The notes beneath the pieces are model-generated. The model saw nothing but the letters and a program-made list of their open reading frames with translations. It did not search any database and had not been told where the DNA came from. From Monomorium pharaonis (taxonomy: Eukaryota > Arthropoda > Insecta > Hymenoptera > Formicidae): a stretch of 64,000 bases of DNA. Both the position numbers and the translations under genes were made by a program. Location of the stretch: contig NC_050470.1 in NCBI RefSeq assembly GCF_013373865.1, positions 1 to 64,000 on the forward strand. Reading direction: 5' to 3'. Shown in pieces: positions 9,733 through 23,503 of the stretch (the first letter of the stretch is position 1; every line of letters starts with the position of its first letter).

Positions 9733-12700
9733 GTAAGTCTGAAACGATTTTTGTTATAAATTATAAAATAGATCTATGAAAACTTTTACTATTACTATTA
9801 CATCAAATCAAAGAGACAAATAACTTTTACTATTACATCATATCAGAGAGAAATCTGAAAGTAGCTACGACCGTGATTTAGGTTATGATTTTATTTTCAA
9901 GTGTCTTTACATAAAATATAAATGAATGTCTATATATATGTATTAGTATATACAGCCTGTAAATAATTAGACAAAGACGTCTGTCAGATTATTTGTTCAT
10001 CTTTATCCATTTATTCACCTCACTTTAGATCATTAATTGTAGCACAGAAAAGAATCACAAAATTGTGGATATTACCTACGGGTTTCACAGATATTGGCTA
10101 CGTAGTTCAATATATCTACATTTTATGAATGAAGAGGCGCTCCAAAATAAAGTTCCAGTCAAGTCGCGATTGTGATTACTCCTGTTCTATTTGAAGCCAG
10201 AACTGAAAAATTTTTCTTTAATCTTAAATATATTTTTATTGTCTCAAAATGGAATTAAATTTTTTCAAACTAGATTGATTTTTTAACATTATTAATAAAA
10301 TGAGTGAAGATTGTTCATTTAACAATTATTATAATATTTTGATAGAAAAAAATTATAATTAGCTCATATTTTCAACATAATATTATAGTATAAACATATA
10401 TTTATAAAATTCTGGAATTAAAAGAAAACGATGGCGCGATGTATTTAAATTTTAAATATATTGAATTTTTTATTTCTTGAAAATTTGGAAAGTATTCAGT
10501 TTCACATGCTACCAATTCTTTTTAGTTTATTTGACTCAATGCTTGATTCTTCAAGTATCTTTAAGTTTGGATTTCAATCTATCTCAATGTTTTCTTGAAT
10601 TTTGAATTGCCTGCACTCGCAACGCGATAATTATCTCGTAACAGCTTTACGAACGTGTAGTTTGACACGTACTTTTAGATGATTGCATCGAGACTGCATC
10701 TGGTGGAGACTGAAGTGTCACCATCGCTCTTCGAACGAAGCGATGAAAAGTGGGAAGGGGAAAAACACACGGGTGGAATGAAAAAAGGACAAACGTCAGC
10801 GGAATGTCCAGTTTTTGTGTGGTAGTTACTTACCTTAAACGAGCTAAGATTCTCATATAGAATAGCGAAGAAGCCTTCCGAGCCTTAGTCGGGACCGCGC
10901 TTCCAAAGCAACGAAACACGATGCTTGTCATTCTCAAACGAACATAATTACGCTGTGGCAACCATAAACTCTTTATAATCTCACCGGCTGTTTGTTTTTA
11001 ATTCGTTTTATCCGTTTTTATATTGATTGAAGTTGTTTGTCCTGTTAATTTCTCGTATTATTTCTAAAATTATTTTGTTCTACATTTTACTGTAAGTGTA
11101 ATACACTGAGAAAAAAAATTTTTTGAAATAAGTAAATGAATTTTTTGGAAACAGATATCTTTTATACAAGTAAATATTTCTTTCACAGCAATAAATAATG
11201 TATGCTTGTAAATAAATATTTTATTCTTTTAAGGGCCGGTTGTTCCAATTTCTTGGTAAACTTACCTGTCATTTTAGCATGTGTCTATCTTTATTTTTTC
11301 TCAAATAAATAAAGATAGGCATATATTTACCTAATAGGGAAGTTTATCAAAGAAATTGGAATAATCGGCCCTAAGTAAATCATTTCATATGACTCGATTT
11401 CGTTCCTCTAAGTAATGATTTAATGACATGAATAGCATCATTACGAAATTGAAATAAATTAAGTTTTTACAACAACAAAATTAAGTTTTTTAAATGAGTA
11501 AACTCATGTCAAAATAAATATTTTATTGGACAAAAAAAACCATCTATTGCAATAAAAAACCCAATGTTCTTTAATTAATAAAAATATTAAAAAAAATATT
11601 TTATTGAAAGAAATACTGTATTTATAGTAAGAAATCTAATGCTTTTGAACAAATAAAAATTCTTTTAAATAAATTTTTTGTTAAACAAAAGAAATATTTT
11701 ACTTACGATAAGTGACTTCATTTATTTATTTAAGAACTTGATGTTTTCAAATAAATACTCTTCACTAAATGTTGAACAAAAAATATAATTTAATTGCAAT
11801 AAGAAACCTAATGGATTTGAATAAATAAATATTTTGTTGTACGAAAGAAATACTGTATTTACAATAAGAAATGTAGTATTTACTAAACGTTTATCGCGCA
11901 ATATATACTTATTATACTGCAATGAAATGTCTTAGCAATCGTTTCTGCTGATTTTTTTGAACAGGAAACTGTATCGTATTACGTTAATTATTACTCTATT
12001 TTTAAATCTATTATCAACGTTTGTTCATTCTAGCGTTAATTATTCTATTATTATCGACGCTAAAAAATAGTGCGAATAATGGCTCGTTAAAGAATACTTA
12101 GTTTCTTGCAATGAGAATTCAGACTGCGGACGACAGAGTTTTTCGGCCGCCGTGTCTACATAAGAAAAACGCCAGTCTGGGGTGTGGTGTCCTTTTTCTA
12201 GCTTACATTTATAGAGAACAAATGCTAGTCATGGTTTTGAAATCGACGCACGGAATCTTAATGATGTCTCGTCACATATTAGACAATGGACTTCGACAAG
12301 TTTAGATCTCTAGCGTCCCATGTAGGACAAAATTTATTGTATAATTTAATAATTTCTTGATTATGAAAGCATTTCATTATTCAATATTACATAATTTACA
12401 GCTTATTTTTTATTAGTAACTATACAATTTTAAAAAAGATCCAAGCGCATTTACAAAATAATTCTTTATATGAATTTATTACTGATTTCAAGCATGTCCT
12501 TAACAATAGTGCGTTTAATTTCGCTGAAAATGGAAATTTCACATATATACAATATACAATTTTTTAAATTGTGAGTATGTGATATGAACTTAATATTTTA
12601 ATATTGCAATATATTAAACAGATAAATAGAAACTTTTACATAAAATATAAATGACAGAAAAGTAAAAATTGACTCTTTATTTTTAGATTTAATAATATAC

Positions 12701-13609
12701 AAAATTAATGTGCAGCATATCTGTCGAAGTATTTTATATTGTATTTATATTTTTTTATATCAAATTTTTGTAACATTACTGTACAATACAAATAATGTAT
12801 AGTGTCAGTAATTATAAAAATGTTGCTATTTAATATTAAAGATTTATGGAGAGAATGGTGAATACTAGGACCGAATACTAGGAAGAAAATAACAAAAGAA
12901 GCAACAATTCCTACGAAAAGCCAATAGGTATCATCAGCTTAAAAGATACGTGAAGAAATTTAAATTATTGTCAGGTGTGCGATTGCTAATATTTTAATGC
13001 AATTAACAATCCACAATAATTTCTGTTATCGCAATATTATGTGAATTGCACTTAAACTTTCTTGAGTGCTTCTTACCATATGACAACACATTACATTAGC
13101 AATAACGTAAAAATTTAGTAAAAAATTTAGGTATTAAATTTGACATTACAACAGAATCTTAGCAGAAAAGTAATATCAAGCATTTTTTTCATTTACAATT
13201 TCTCTTTTCTACTTTCCCTTATTCCATACTGTTGATTAAATTTTTATAAATGTATATGTATTAGATACATACACGTATCATTGCATGATTTTTTCTCATA
13301 AATCGTGTTATTAATGAATTAATTTTAAAGGGAAATTTGTGTATGCGGGAGCGAGACGGGCGAGTGCATGCGGTGGGGGAAAGAACGAAAGAGCGGAAAC
13401 ACGCGCAGGAGAAAGACGCAATGAGAGACCGTAGTATGACGAACGCGAGGCAACCGGCGACGATGGTGCGGGCAGTCTGCGCACGGACATCGATCGAGGT
13501 TCACGTTCCATCCACTCCCCGAAATTCCCGATTGTTTCTCGAGTCGCGATTACTGATACGTCACATAAGACAAGAAAAAAAGATAGAGGAAAGATAGAAG
13601 AAAGACAAA

Positions 13610-13612
<3 letters not shown>
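9733..13612. other. Non-coding stretch, mostly AT-rich
   Basis: No conserved coding sequence seen. It contains a MITE (11233-11371) in an AT-rich tract and a CpG-richer patch near 10.6-11.0 kb. On the minus strand there is a good donor, CGTTTAAG|GTAAGT (near 10833), preceded by an ATG-containing short segment, possibly a first exon of an antisense transcript. An open frame at 12111-12305 (+) has no recognisable features. Confidence 0.6.
11233..11371. mobile_element. Palindromic MITE (type A), copy 1
   Basis: A foldback element starting GGGCCGGTTGTTCCAATTTC and ending in the near-complement GAAATTGGAATAATCGGCCC, with an inner stem TGTCTATCTTTATTT / AAATAAAGATAGGCA. It is flanked by TAA on both sides (11230-11232 and 11372-11374), the three-base target duplication typical of PIF/Harbinger elements. 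A second copy lies at 29234-29373. Confidence 0.82.

Positions 13613-13684
<72 letters not shown>
13613..13684 (+). repeat. (AG)n microsatellite, about 36 units
   Basis: An uninterrupted 72-bp AG run just upstream of a candidate transcription start at 13810. Long serine/leucine or Arg/Glu frames across it are artefacts of the dinucleotide repeat. Confidence 0.97.
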
Positions 13685-13692
<8 letters not shown>

Positions 13693-13809
13693 AGATAGAG
13701 CGAGAGAGGGCGCGGGGTGCACGCCGCGGTATCCTATGCGGCAATCGTGAATTGCGTGTGCCGTGACAGTGCGATGACACCTGTGTCTTTCCGAGAGGAA
13801 CGAACCGTC

Positions 13810-13912
13810 AGTACAGCAGCTGTGGGGGTGTTTTTCCGCACTGCACCATAGGAATTTTGTACAGCGACCAGAAGACGTCGATCCGCCACTGTCTTCTTCG
13901 CGTCCGAAAGAG
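13810..13912 (+). promoter_or_regulatory. Candidate transcription start and non-coding first exon
   Basis: An arthropod initiator match, CGTCAGTAC, places a start at A13810. The following GC-richer segment ends at a very good donor, GAAAGAG|GTAAGTGT (13912/13913). No long open frame is present, so this would be a 5' UTR exon, most simply for the PDZ gene whose coding exon begins with an acceptor at 32774. Inferred from signals only. Confidence 0.4.
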
Positions 13913-16900
13913 GTAAGTGTATCCAATCGTGCACATCAATTACATTTTTGTGAATTTAAAGGAATATTGTATTGATTGATTAATTTATTTGCTATTGCTC
14001 GTTTTTTCATTATTTAATTTAATGCGCCGCTGGAGACAGTGAATTAATGCAAATTAATATCTCCTTTTTTATTAATGTAATAAATCATTACTGCGACGTT
14101 ATGCACGTAATACAATTATTTCAGTTTGTTCTTAACGATACAATTGTGCAAAAATTATATATTATGTAATAATGCCAAATATTGTTAACGCAATGCATTT
14201 ATACAGAGTATTCGTTGTACCAGTAGTTTTGCGAATTGATTGCCAGTAATTTTCAGGCAACACGATTATTTTATAACTTTTTTGTAGCAAAATTTTGACA
14301 ATGAAAATGACAGAAATCTTTTAGCAACAGCCTGTTTCGAATATATAATGTTAATTGTCATATCACGTCAACTAGTATGTAAATGACATGAATTCCAATT
14401 GATGGAAATACTGCTGTGACAATTTGTATATCGTTTTAATAATGCCAAAATCAGTTACAAAGGTTAATGGCATTATTATGGTTGGGCCAATTTTCGCGAT
14501 ATTGCGGAATTCCGTCATTTACCGTAATGCTTTCGTGAAAAATAATGACTCGGAAGTGAAACATTTTTCCGTGATGAAATGATATAATTTCAATGTGTTT
14601 GCAACCCCGAACGTATTACGAAACGTCTAATGTTTCGTTAACAGTGGTGATATATGATAGTCAGTAATAGTTAATTGATGATAATATCTGCAATAAAACG
14701 GACACGATCGTGTTTGTCTTCACATCTCTTTGAGAAGCGTAAGAAAAACGTACAGTGAATATTAGAAATATTCTAAATACATTTCTTCCATTTTTTGAAA
14801 CAATTATGTTAAATGACATTTTTACAAATATCATTTGTTGCATTAGTGGTGGAGATATTAAATTAATTTAAAAAGTTGGCCGTATTTGGTAAATAATAGC
14901 AAAATTATACATTATAGTCGAAGCAAAATTACCGCTTTCAAGATTCTTTTTCACCTAGAAAGATGTAAAAGATGTACCAAATTTCACGTTTGTCGCTGTA
15001 AATTTCATCGATAGATTAGAATGGGGCTTTTATTTCTTATAATTTGAGATTTATTTCCAAGAAATACTTGTTTGTTTTTAGGTGTCCTGCAAGTGTCCTT
15101 AACGCAATGTCTCTCTTTTACTACTGTTACACACATCTTGAGGACTTTAAACTCGTGTTTGATACATCACGCGTCCTACGTTAAACTAGAAATGAAGGTA
15201 GAATTATAGACAGATCAATAGTGGCGCATTCATTTCACCGAACTATAAGTGCTCGTATAAATTGCAAAGTACGTAAAAGCGGTCGATTTGCTTTTACTTA
15301 TTGTAACGTTATTTCACACGCTCAGTGTATCCGTGGCCATATAAACGTCATGTACATACACGTTCTAATACGTGTAATATTAAATTACCGTAATGCAGCA
15401 AGTTTACATTTCAATGTAATCGTCCCCGCATATTTTGCGGTATACTTAGATTTATTACGTAGCGATAAGCGTGGTGCAAAATCGTCGATATTGCGCGTTT
15501 CGGGGTGGAACGGTTTCTGCTGAATGCAAAAGCTGCTACCGGACGTAAATCTGAAATGGGATAAAGAAACGGATAAAGTTACAACGGATTAAAGCGAAGC
15601 GTGCGTGTGTACAGGCTTGTTCGACAAAGTGTTCCTTGTTCCAATATAGGTATTATCGCGACTCTCGGATCGAAATTACGCACGACGACGTTGTGTAATG
15701 TAACACTCATTCATCAATTTTGCGTCGCGCATTATTTCACGGGGTAATTTAAATATGTCAGTATTCCTGAGTAAAAATGCAAATTGGACGTGAAATCTTA
15801 TTATCTTTTCATCTTTAATTCCAATCGACAAGGCTGGTCTAATAAACCCGCGTAGAATACAGCGCGGATAAACGTATATCTCACGTTTAATATGCAAAGA
15901 TAGCGAATGGTTCCACTTAAATCGTGACGAGTCGCTTTCGCAAGGATTAACGATTATGATAGTCGCTCTCTAGGAATCGCCGTGCTGCCTCCGAAACGCG
16001 CGCCACATTCACGCTGTATCTCTCGTCAACGTTTTTGTAAACGTTATTTTCTTGCGGAAATTTCTGGTGGCCATCTGTCAGAGGCACTCCGCTCCCGTGC
16101 GCTCCGATGCGCCTCTCGCTAGGTCGCAATAACCGCGTTAAACCTGCTCGACGCGTTCTCAAGTTTTTAATTGCATTAATCGCGATTTACATTACGATGA
16201 GGCAATATTTCTCGAGGGTTTTAATCGGCTCGAGATATCCTTGAATCGTTTAAGTTAAGTTAACGTATGCCTTTCTCATTAGTCTTGATAAAGTTAGAGC
16301 TCGTATCATCAATGATACATTGTCTTCTTCAGTCTGAACATTGAACGAAACGAATTTATATTTTTACACTATGAATACAATGTGAAAAAATGAGAGCATA
16401 TTTTATATATAGTATTTTCTTAATATTTGTAATATCGTAATGATATATTATTACATAATATATGAGCATATATATAATTACAAGCGAGGATATAATCTGA
16501 AATACCGTAAATTACAGAAATTACTTGAGGTACGCAATTTGGATTGGAAACTTGGCGTTTCAAACTTAATTTACTTAAAATTACTAGGTGTTGTGGCTTT
16601 ATCCATTTTTATGTCCAGTATGTAACAGCGTTTAGTTAGATAACAAATTCTTTTGTAATAGTTTTCTGTAATAATTTTTTACTTATTTTTTAACTTTTCT
16701 CTTTTCCTTCTGCAACCGACAATTCGTCCATTGAGATGGGCGAAGTCGAGTGCATCGAACTCAGCGCATCGAAAGTAAGCGCAATGATGATAGGTCACTG
16801 TTACGTGTGGGATTCATTACAGATTTTTACGAGGATTACTTTCTTCCACAAGCAAGAGATTACAATCTTACGCCTTATTGCGTATTTCTAATCTTACGAT

Positions 16901-19900
16901 TTACGAGTTACGTCATATGTCATGTGCTATCATGCAAAACTTTCCGTATAGATAATGTCGTTAAGAGAAAATGTATAGAGATATAGTATATCTTTTCTTA
17001 ATTCCGGAAGTAGTGAAAATGATTAAATACTGTAAATATCGGAAAGTATTATAAATGCAGCAGACAAGTTATAACTTTTAGAGAAACAAGTCAATGCTTA
17101 TGATTATAAACTAAAGAAAATTTATAATAGAATAAAATGAACATCGAACTAAGCATGAATAAAGCTCAACTCTTAGAATTAGAAAGAAACAATAAATTTT
17201 TATATAAAATAAATTATATTTTATTAGTAATATCTTTATTTTATGTGTATGAGAAGAGCAAATAAGTAAAAATATACATGCTTAAAGCAGAAGTAATTAA
17301 AATTCATAAATTGTTTTAAACTTGATGCATTTTTTATAGATTTATGTTTATTTAATTATTTATTAAATTTATTAGATTAAAATAAAGCAAATTTTATAAT
17401 AATATATAATAATAATAATAATCTTTATCAACATTACAGTAGCCAAGAAGGGGATTTGGTTTACAATTTAACACACTCGTTCATCCATCTATCTATTCAT
17501 TCTTTTATCTTATTTATTCAGTTTAATATATTTATTTTAATCTCTTTTGCCTCCTTGAACTTAACTTTACAAATTTTTTTCTCTATATAATTTTGATTAT
17601 CTCTTAAATATCTACAATAACAAAATAAATTTTATATATATATCGTTTAGATATGACATATTATTTATTGCTTTACACTAAAATAAAGAAAATTTTGTGC
17701 TTTTGAATGACATGAAACGACCGTCAGCTCCGGAAATTCCGGAATGCTGCTGATGACGTCCCGCGACGCATCGCTGCATTGCTATCGGGTGCGATCCGTT
17801 GTCGAGCAAGAAAGTAAAAAAAAAAATGGAGACACAAACGCCCGGTCGCTCCTATCGTAAATCATCGTCGAAAATACAATAATACGAGAGGGAAGGGATA
17901 TGAGCTCGCGCCATAAACCAAATCGCATCGGTTGACTCCGCTTAACCTTTGAGTCCGGTTGACCTTCTTTAGGAGCTTTTGTGCGACACATTTTGGTCGC
18001 TTTATGCCTTTTTCGACAGATTCCATTTTGCGCGGCCACCGGTTTGCAATTTTAAATAGATGCGTCCGCTGAGATATCTTTCAAGGTTCCGCAGATTTGA
18101 GAGATGATAGGCTAGATATGCAGAGCACATTGTTTCGCTGATCTCGAAGGGTGGGGGTCATCAGAATTTCGGTATTCAAGGTTGAGACACAACTAGAAAT
18201 TAACAGATATTATTACATGAACGAGATATCGAACAGTACTATAATTTGTTGAAATAATATTAAAGATCTCAATTATACAAGTAATATTTTATCATAGCTG
18301 TTTTAAATATTTGATTTTGATCGTGTGTTATTAATTGCGAGACTTATTGTTCGATTCTTTGTTCTTACGGAGTGTTAGAAATTCTTGTGCAGCACTTTAC
18401 GCTTCGGATAGCCTTGATACAACCACACTAAATAATTATATGAATAACGTGTCTGACTTCAAACGCCAGCTTTCGCTTTTGTTGCCGCTCGGAACAGTCC
18501 CGCCGAATCACGCACGCGCGATCATAAATTGATAATATCAGTGAATTAGTTAGCGTGGTCGAGTTGGTTTGCATAGCACATAGTAACATAACTGTAGAAT
18601 ATGCGATCGCGTTGTAGTTTGCACGCGCGCAATATATATCAGCTTACTTTGCTTGCCCTAAGCAGCTATTTAGCGTATCTTGAAATATTAATCAGCAATT
18701 TTTTAAATTACTATTAATATATGTTATTGTATAATGATATTTTTATTGTATAATTTGTTATTTTTAATTATATTTTTGTTTATATCGAGATTATTTAATG
18801 CAATATAAATATATTGTACAGTATCTTATAATAATGATTTTATTATTGTTTAATTAACATGAAATTTTGATTTGAATGATTAAGAAAGCAAGAAGCATTT
18901 AAAATACTTTTTATAAATATTATCTAACGAAATAAAATGATTTCTTTTAAATTCGCTCACACTTCGAGCTCATTTCACATAACAGTGTAATCAAGCAACA
19001 TGCAATCGTTTTTGCGTGCGTCACTCGGTTTAAACAAAATCTCCCGTCGACTTTGTACTCGCTAATGTTGTCAGAGGAATTCGCTCTGCCTAAATGCATC
19101 TCGGACCACCCGAGTAGGGGCGGTCCACGGGGTGAGATCTCATCAACCTTCATTCCTCAATCATTCTCAAGCGTGACATTTGGACAATAACGCCTCCGCG
19201 ACGACACAGCGTCGCACCTGTTGACGATCAACGCGAAGAAACGCGAAGAAATGCGTTTTGCATTTTATTAATGTATATCTGTTTATTCACGCGTAACGAT
19301 TCAGATGCAAGCGCGTAAGTCGAGAATTTTATTTTTGTTACCTTCTCTCGTTACCCACCTCCTTCGTGGCCCTTTGCCACTCTCGATGCAGCAGTTATCA
19401 GATGGTGCCGTACATATTGGGATACTTTCTCGTGCCGCGCCGCGTCGCGGCGTCGCACCAGCGCGCAGCGCCTGAAACGAGTGAAAGTATTCGGAATTCT
19501 TGCGGTCAGTTTCTGACTCGCGGGCTCGCCACCGAGGAAACTTACGCAACGCGTAAGAGTAACAGGTGTATTGCATGTGCAATAACGTGTCTGGAAGGAT
19601 CCAGAGGTCGTTTGTACTCACGGGCGGAACGGACGCACTACTACTGCTACGTGATGCGAGACACCTCGGAAACGAGAGTTCCATCGCGCAATTGATAAAT
19701 TATTTATACGTCCTGTCGACATAATTACAATAATAATAATAATAAAATAATAAATAATCGAATATTCGAAGCGTCGAAGCGCCTTTTCGAGAAATTCATC
19801 TTCAGGCAATTCGTGATAATTGGACAATTTGCCACTGCGATCTGGAGTTGACGCTACGAGTTGTGATACGTCGCGACGAAAATACGCGCGAGTAGAAATC

Positions 19901-20936
19901 TTTTCGAGCCAGTTCCCAGCAATTTCACGATTTCACGATTTTGCGCGAGGATTTGCGCTAAAGCGCTCCTCTTGTTACGATCGCTCGGTGTAAATATATC
20001 GCGCGGCGCGGGAGACGAAAATGGAATTAGTTTTTCTGCCGGGTTCAGGAAACCGACAAGGTTAAACGTGGCGCGATCCGAGGGTCTCGAAGGAGACACG
20101 AAAAGGATACTCGGTTGATCCACCGGATGCACGCGATCACGGCGCGACCGGTGTGGCTCGTTCGACCATTCGACGCGCATCGAGCATGTGCTCGGTTCTG
20201 TTTTCGCAGCGGAATGGAGCGAGAAAGCTTGCATTTCCAGGCGAGCGCAAGGTTAATCCGGTCTCTCGTTCGACGTTCGACGTTAATCGCGCACTGCTTC
20301 GTTTAATCGCTCGAAAATCACTCGGCATATATTGATCGCAGTGATCGCAGGTGTAAAATTTAACCTAACCGAGGAATCGAGAACTGTACCTATCGAGATT
20401 TTCAACAATTTCAGATTTCTCGTCTTGGATGTCGTACGGTTAAATTTGTTTTAATCGTACGTTTCTCCGTTGTACATATATGCTCGTTGATATTAATATA
20501 TAGAATATTTCTTTGATCGTTATGATCCGGAATATCCAGTTTGTCACATTTACATGTTATTTAAACCACGATTATCCATGTGAGTGAGAAAACACTAATG
20601 TTTCTTTACGTCGCATCACGAAGAAGGCGCACTTTGCCTTACCATTAACGTCGTAACTTTATACGAAGCCAAGAAAATGTCGGGCCGATCTTCGCGCGCG
20701 CTCCAACAGAGATTCTCGGCTTATAAATAAATAATAGGATTTAGCCAATGAGAGGTGAAGCAGCGACAGCGTCATCGGGACCGCTCCGTGCATTGACCCC
20801 CTCGTCGTTATCCAAGCGAGCGCTTAATCGCCGCGACGTAACTAAAACGTAATTAAATTATAACGCATATATAGAACTGGATACGAACCGGCTTATAGAA
20901 TTATATATTATCGCCCGTGCGATAATTATTATACGC

Positions 20937-21050
20937 AGGGTTAGGTGATTTAATATATTTTTTAACTAAATTAAATTGAAAGTTATTAACTTTTTAACTT
21001 TATTTATTATTTATAACTTTCAACTTTTTAACTAGTTACCACCCAACCCT
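20937..21050. mobile_element. Small hAT-like MITE
   Basis: Ends AGGGTTAGGTGAT and, reverse-complemented from the right, AGGGTTGGGTGGTAACTAG form imperfect terminal inverted repeats; an inner GAAAGTTAT / ATAACTTTC stem completes a foldback. The flanks ATTATACG (left) and ATTATGCG (right) look like a degraded 8-bp target duplication, as made by hAT transposases. AT-rich interior, no coding potential. Confidence 0.55.
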
Positions 21051-21694
21051 AATTATGCGTAACTGTAACGCTCAGGAGCAAAACGTACGCTCCGACTGCA
21101 AATTGTTACGGAATATGTGGCTAAATCATGACACTCTGGTCAATAATATACAGTAAACGCGCTATTAAATAACTAATAACACTCGTAATAATTTTAATTC
21201 GCGTATTAATTTCGAGCTATTTTTACAGCACAATCGCGCGCAAACTGTTCAAAAGCTCTCTCCTTAAGTACGAGTTCGTCGGGTGTATTATTAATGGAGA
21301 TTAGCGAGTGTTATATACTTAGGTGGGAATTGTCGTGTCAACCGCGCTGTTAATTGCCGCTAATACTAATTGTAAGATCACATTCCTAACGGATCTCTAA
21401 CGCCGCCGATGGACGGTTTACGTCAAATCGTGTTATCATCATGCGTTTGTGCCGTATCGCACTTTTCTGCGAGTGCGCCGGGCTCTCCCCGAACGCGTTC
21501 GAATCTCTCTCGGATCGGGACGGGGTCAGGATTTGGCGGTGCGACAACGCACGCGAGGAAACCTCGAAATAGCCGCCGCGGGGTAGAAACTTTGGGTTAT
21601 AGTTAGCTCCTCTTATAGTTAGCCGCTGACTAGCGCGCTGCAGAATGCGAAACGAGTATGTGTCTTTCCTCTTCCTTCTGCTTGAGCTCATTTC

Positions 21695-21696
<2 letters not shown>

Positions 21697-21744
<48 letters not shown>
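21697..21744 (+). repeat. (CT)n microsatellite, about 24 units
   Basis: Uninterrupted 48-bp CT run followed by a TG/CG-alternating GCGTGCGCGCGCGCACGCG segment at about 21750-21770. Confidence 0.97.
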
Positions 21745-21749
<5 letters not shown>

Positions 21750-23475
21750 GCGTGCGCGCGCGCACGCGTTTCCATTTCTTCCTCCTCTTAATTCTCGCTT
21801 CTAGACTTCGCGGATTTTTCTGTCCTTCTTTCTTTCTTTGCGAATATATACATCTTTCTCTCTCCCGATTCGAACTCGTGCAGTAACGGAATCTCACTGC
21901 TGAGAGGAAGGGAGAAAATGAAAAGGAAGCAAGACTAGAGGGGAAGGGAAAAGCTGATCTACGTGCCGTGAATGTACTCTCGATGCGACGGACATCCATT
22001 CGAGGGTAAGGCGATCGGATGCTGGAAAGTGGACCGCGCATCCTATCACCGCGGGCAATATTCGCGAAGCGTCGTTATTTACATAAATAGATGATCATTA
22101 ATGCGACTGCGTCCGTTAAATATTATATTTGCCTCATGGCCTTTCATGTTAGTTAAATATATAAATCGCTTCGGGTGAGGCGTTTTCCGTCGACGCGAAT
22201 AATACACTCTTCTATCGGCTACTGCAACACAAACACAATGATATTTCAGTTTATATTAATTTATTCTTTCTTATTAAAGCAAAATAAATGATAATATTTA
22301 ATTTTTAATATTTATTTGTTACGATTTAAAACAAATTTATTAAAAATGAAGGAAGGATGGGTTTACTGCAAGTAAATTTTCGCTTCCCAGCTGTTTAAAA
22401 TTAATTATTTTAATTTGTGAATATCAACATTAATTATAATTATGATTTAATATAATGTGTAGTACAGTAAAAAATGCAATAAAACATGTTATATAATTAT
22501 CTTCAAAATATTGCAATAGTAATAACATTGTGAATTAATATCTCAACAACTCGTAACTCCTCTCTCTTTCTGCGCAGCTCAATAATTCTCTCCGCTAATA
22601 TCTCTTGCTTGCGAGCTTAAAGAAATATATTCAAAGTATTACAAGGGTGATTAATCAAGCAGCGTTACATAGAGGCATTTAAATTGATTAGCCAAGAATA
22701 CGCGAGAAGTAAATTCGTTAGTTCCATTCTTTTCGTTTTCGTCATTGCTTTATCGTCGTCGTAAATCGTGAAGGAAAGATACCAGCGTGACATGTACTAA
22801 AAGGTTTGTACACCTCCTAAGTACTCCTTTTACTCGGGCCCAAATTATAACCAGATCGAACTATCGCATTTATCATGACCGACAGAGACATAAATTTAAT
22901 CAACGTCGTGCCTTTAACACCTCTGTGATGTACCAAAGTGTACACACACGCTACATCCACTCGTCTGGATGCTTCGTACGAGTATTCAGATATTTAGTCA
23001 AATATTAATTTTCTTGGACAACTATTTGAATTAATAATTCGCATAAAAAAATGTCGTTGAATAAAGAATAACTTTTTTTTTAATTGAAATTAATATAAAC
23101 GCCAGTAAATAAAAATGTTTTACACCATTGATATTTGCATCTGAAAATCGATACGTGTTAAACAAAAATAATATTTGTTTCGTAGAAAATAACAATTATT
23201 GCATATAAATAATTGTCACGTAGAATCGATATATTTGCGTTATCAATATTTTATATAACATTTATAATTTGTTTAACAATGTATAAAAAACAATTGTCCT
23301 TTCTTGTCCTTTCTTGCGTACTTAAGAAATTTCCAATCCCGTGTAAGAGACAGGCGCGGAAATTAACCGGAACGAACAGTATCATCCTTTACTCTCGGTC
23401 GAGGATGAGCAATCAAGCAGCGAACATCTGGCATTATTTTTCACGCTGTCACTATCCCAGCTTCCGGCCATTTTA

Positions 23476-23503
23476 TACCTACCTACCTACCTACCTACCT
23501 ACC
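23476..23503 (+). repeat. (TACC)n microsatellite, seven units
   Basis: Seven tandem TACC units in a CpG-rich patch. Confidence 0.95.

Noticed and set aside
12111..12305. 64-codon plus frame
   Set aside because: No family features, and its length is within chance expectation.
13550..13926. Long Ser/Leu-rich minus-strand frames across the AG tract
   Set aside because: Produced entirely by the dinucleotide repeat. The same holds for frames at 21386-22041, 27004-27411 and 51399-51682.
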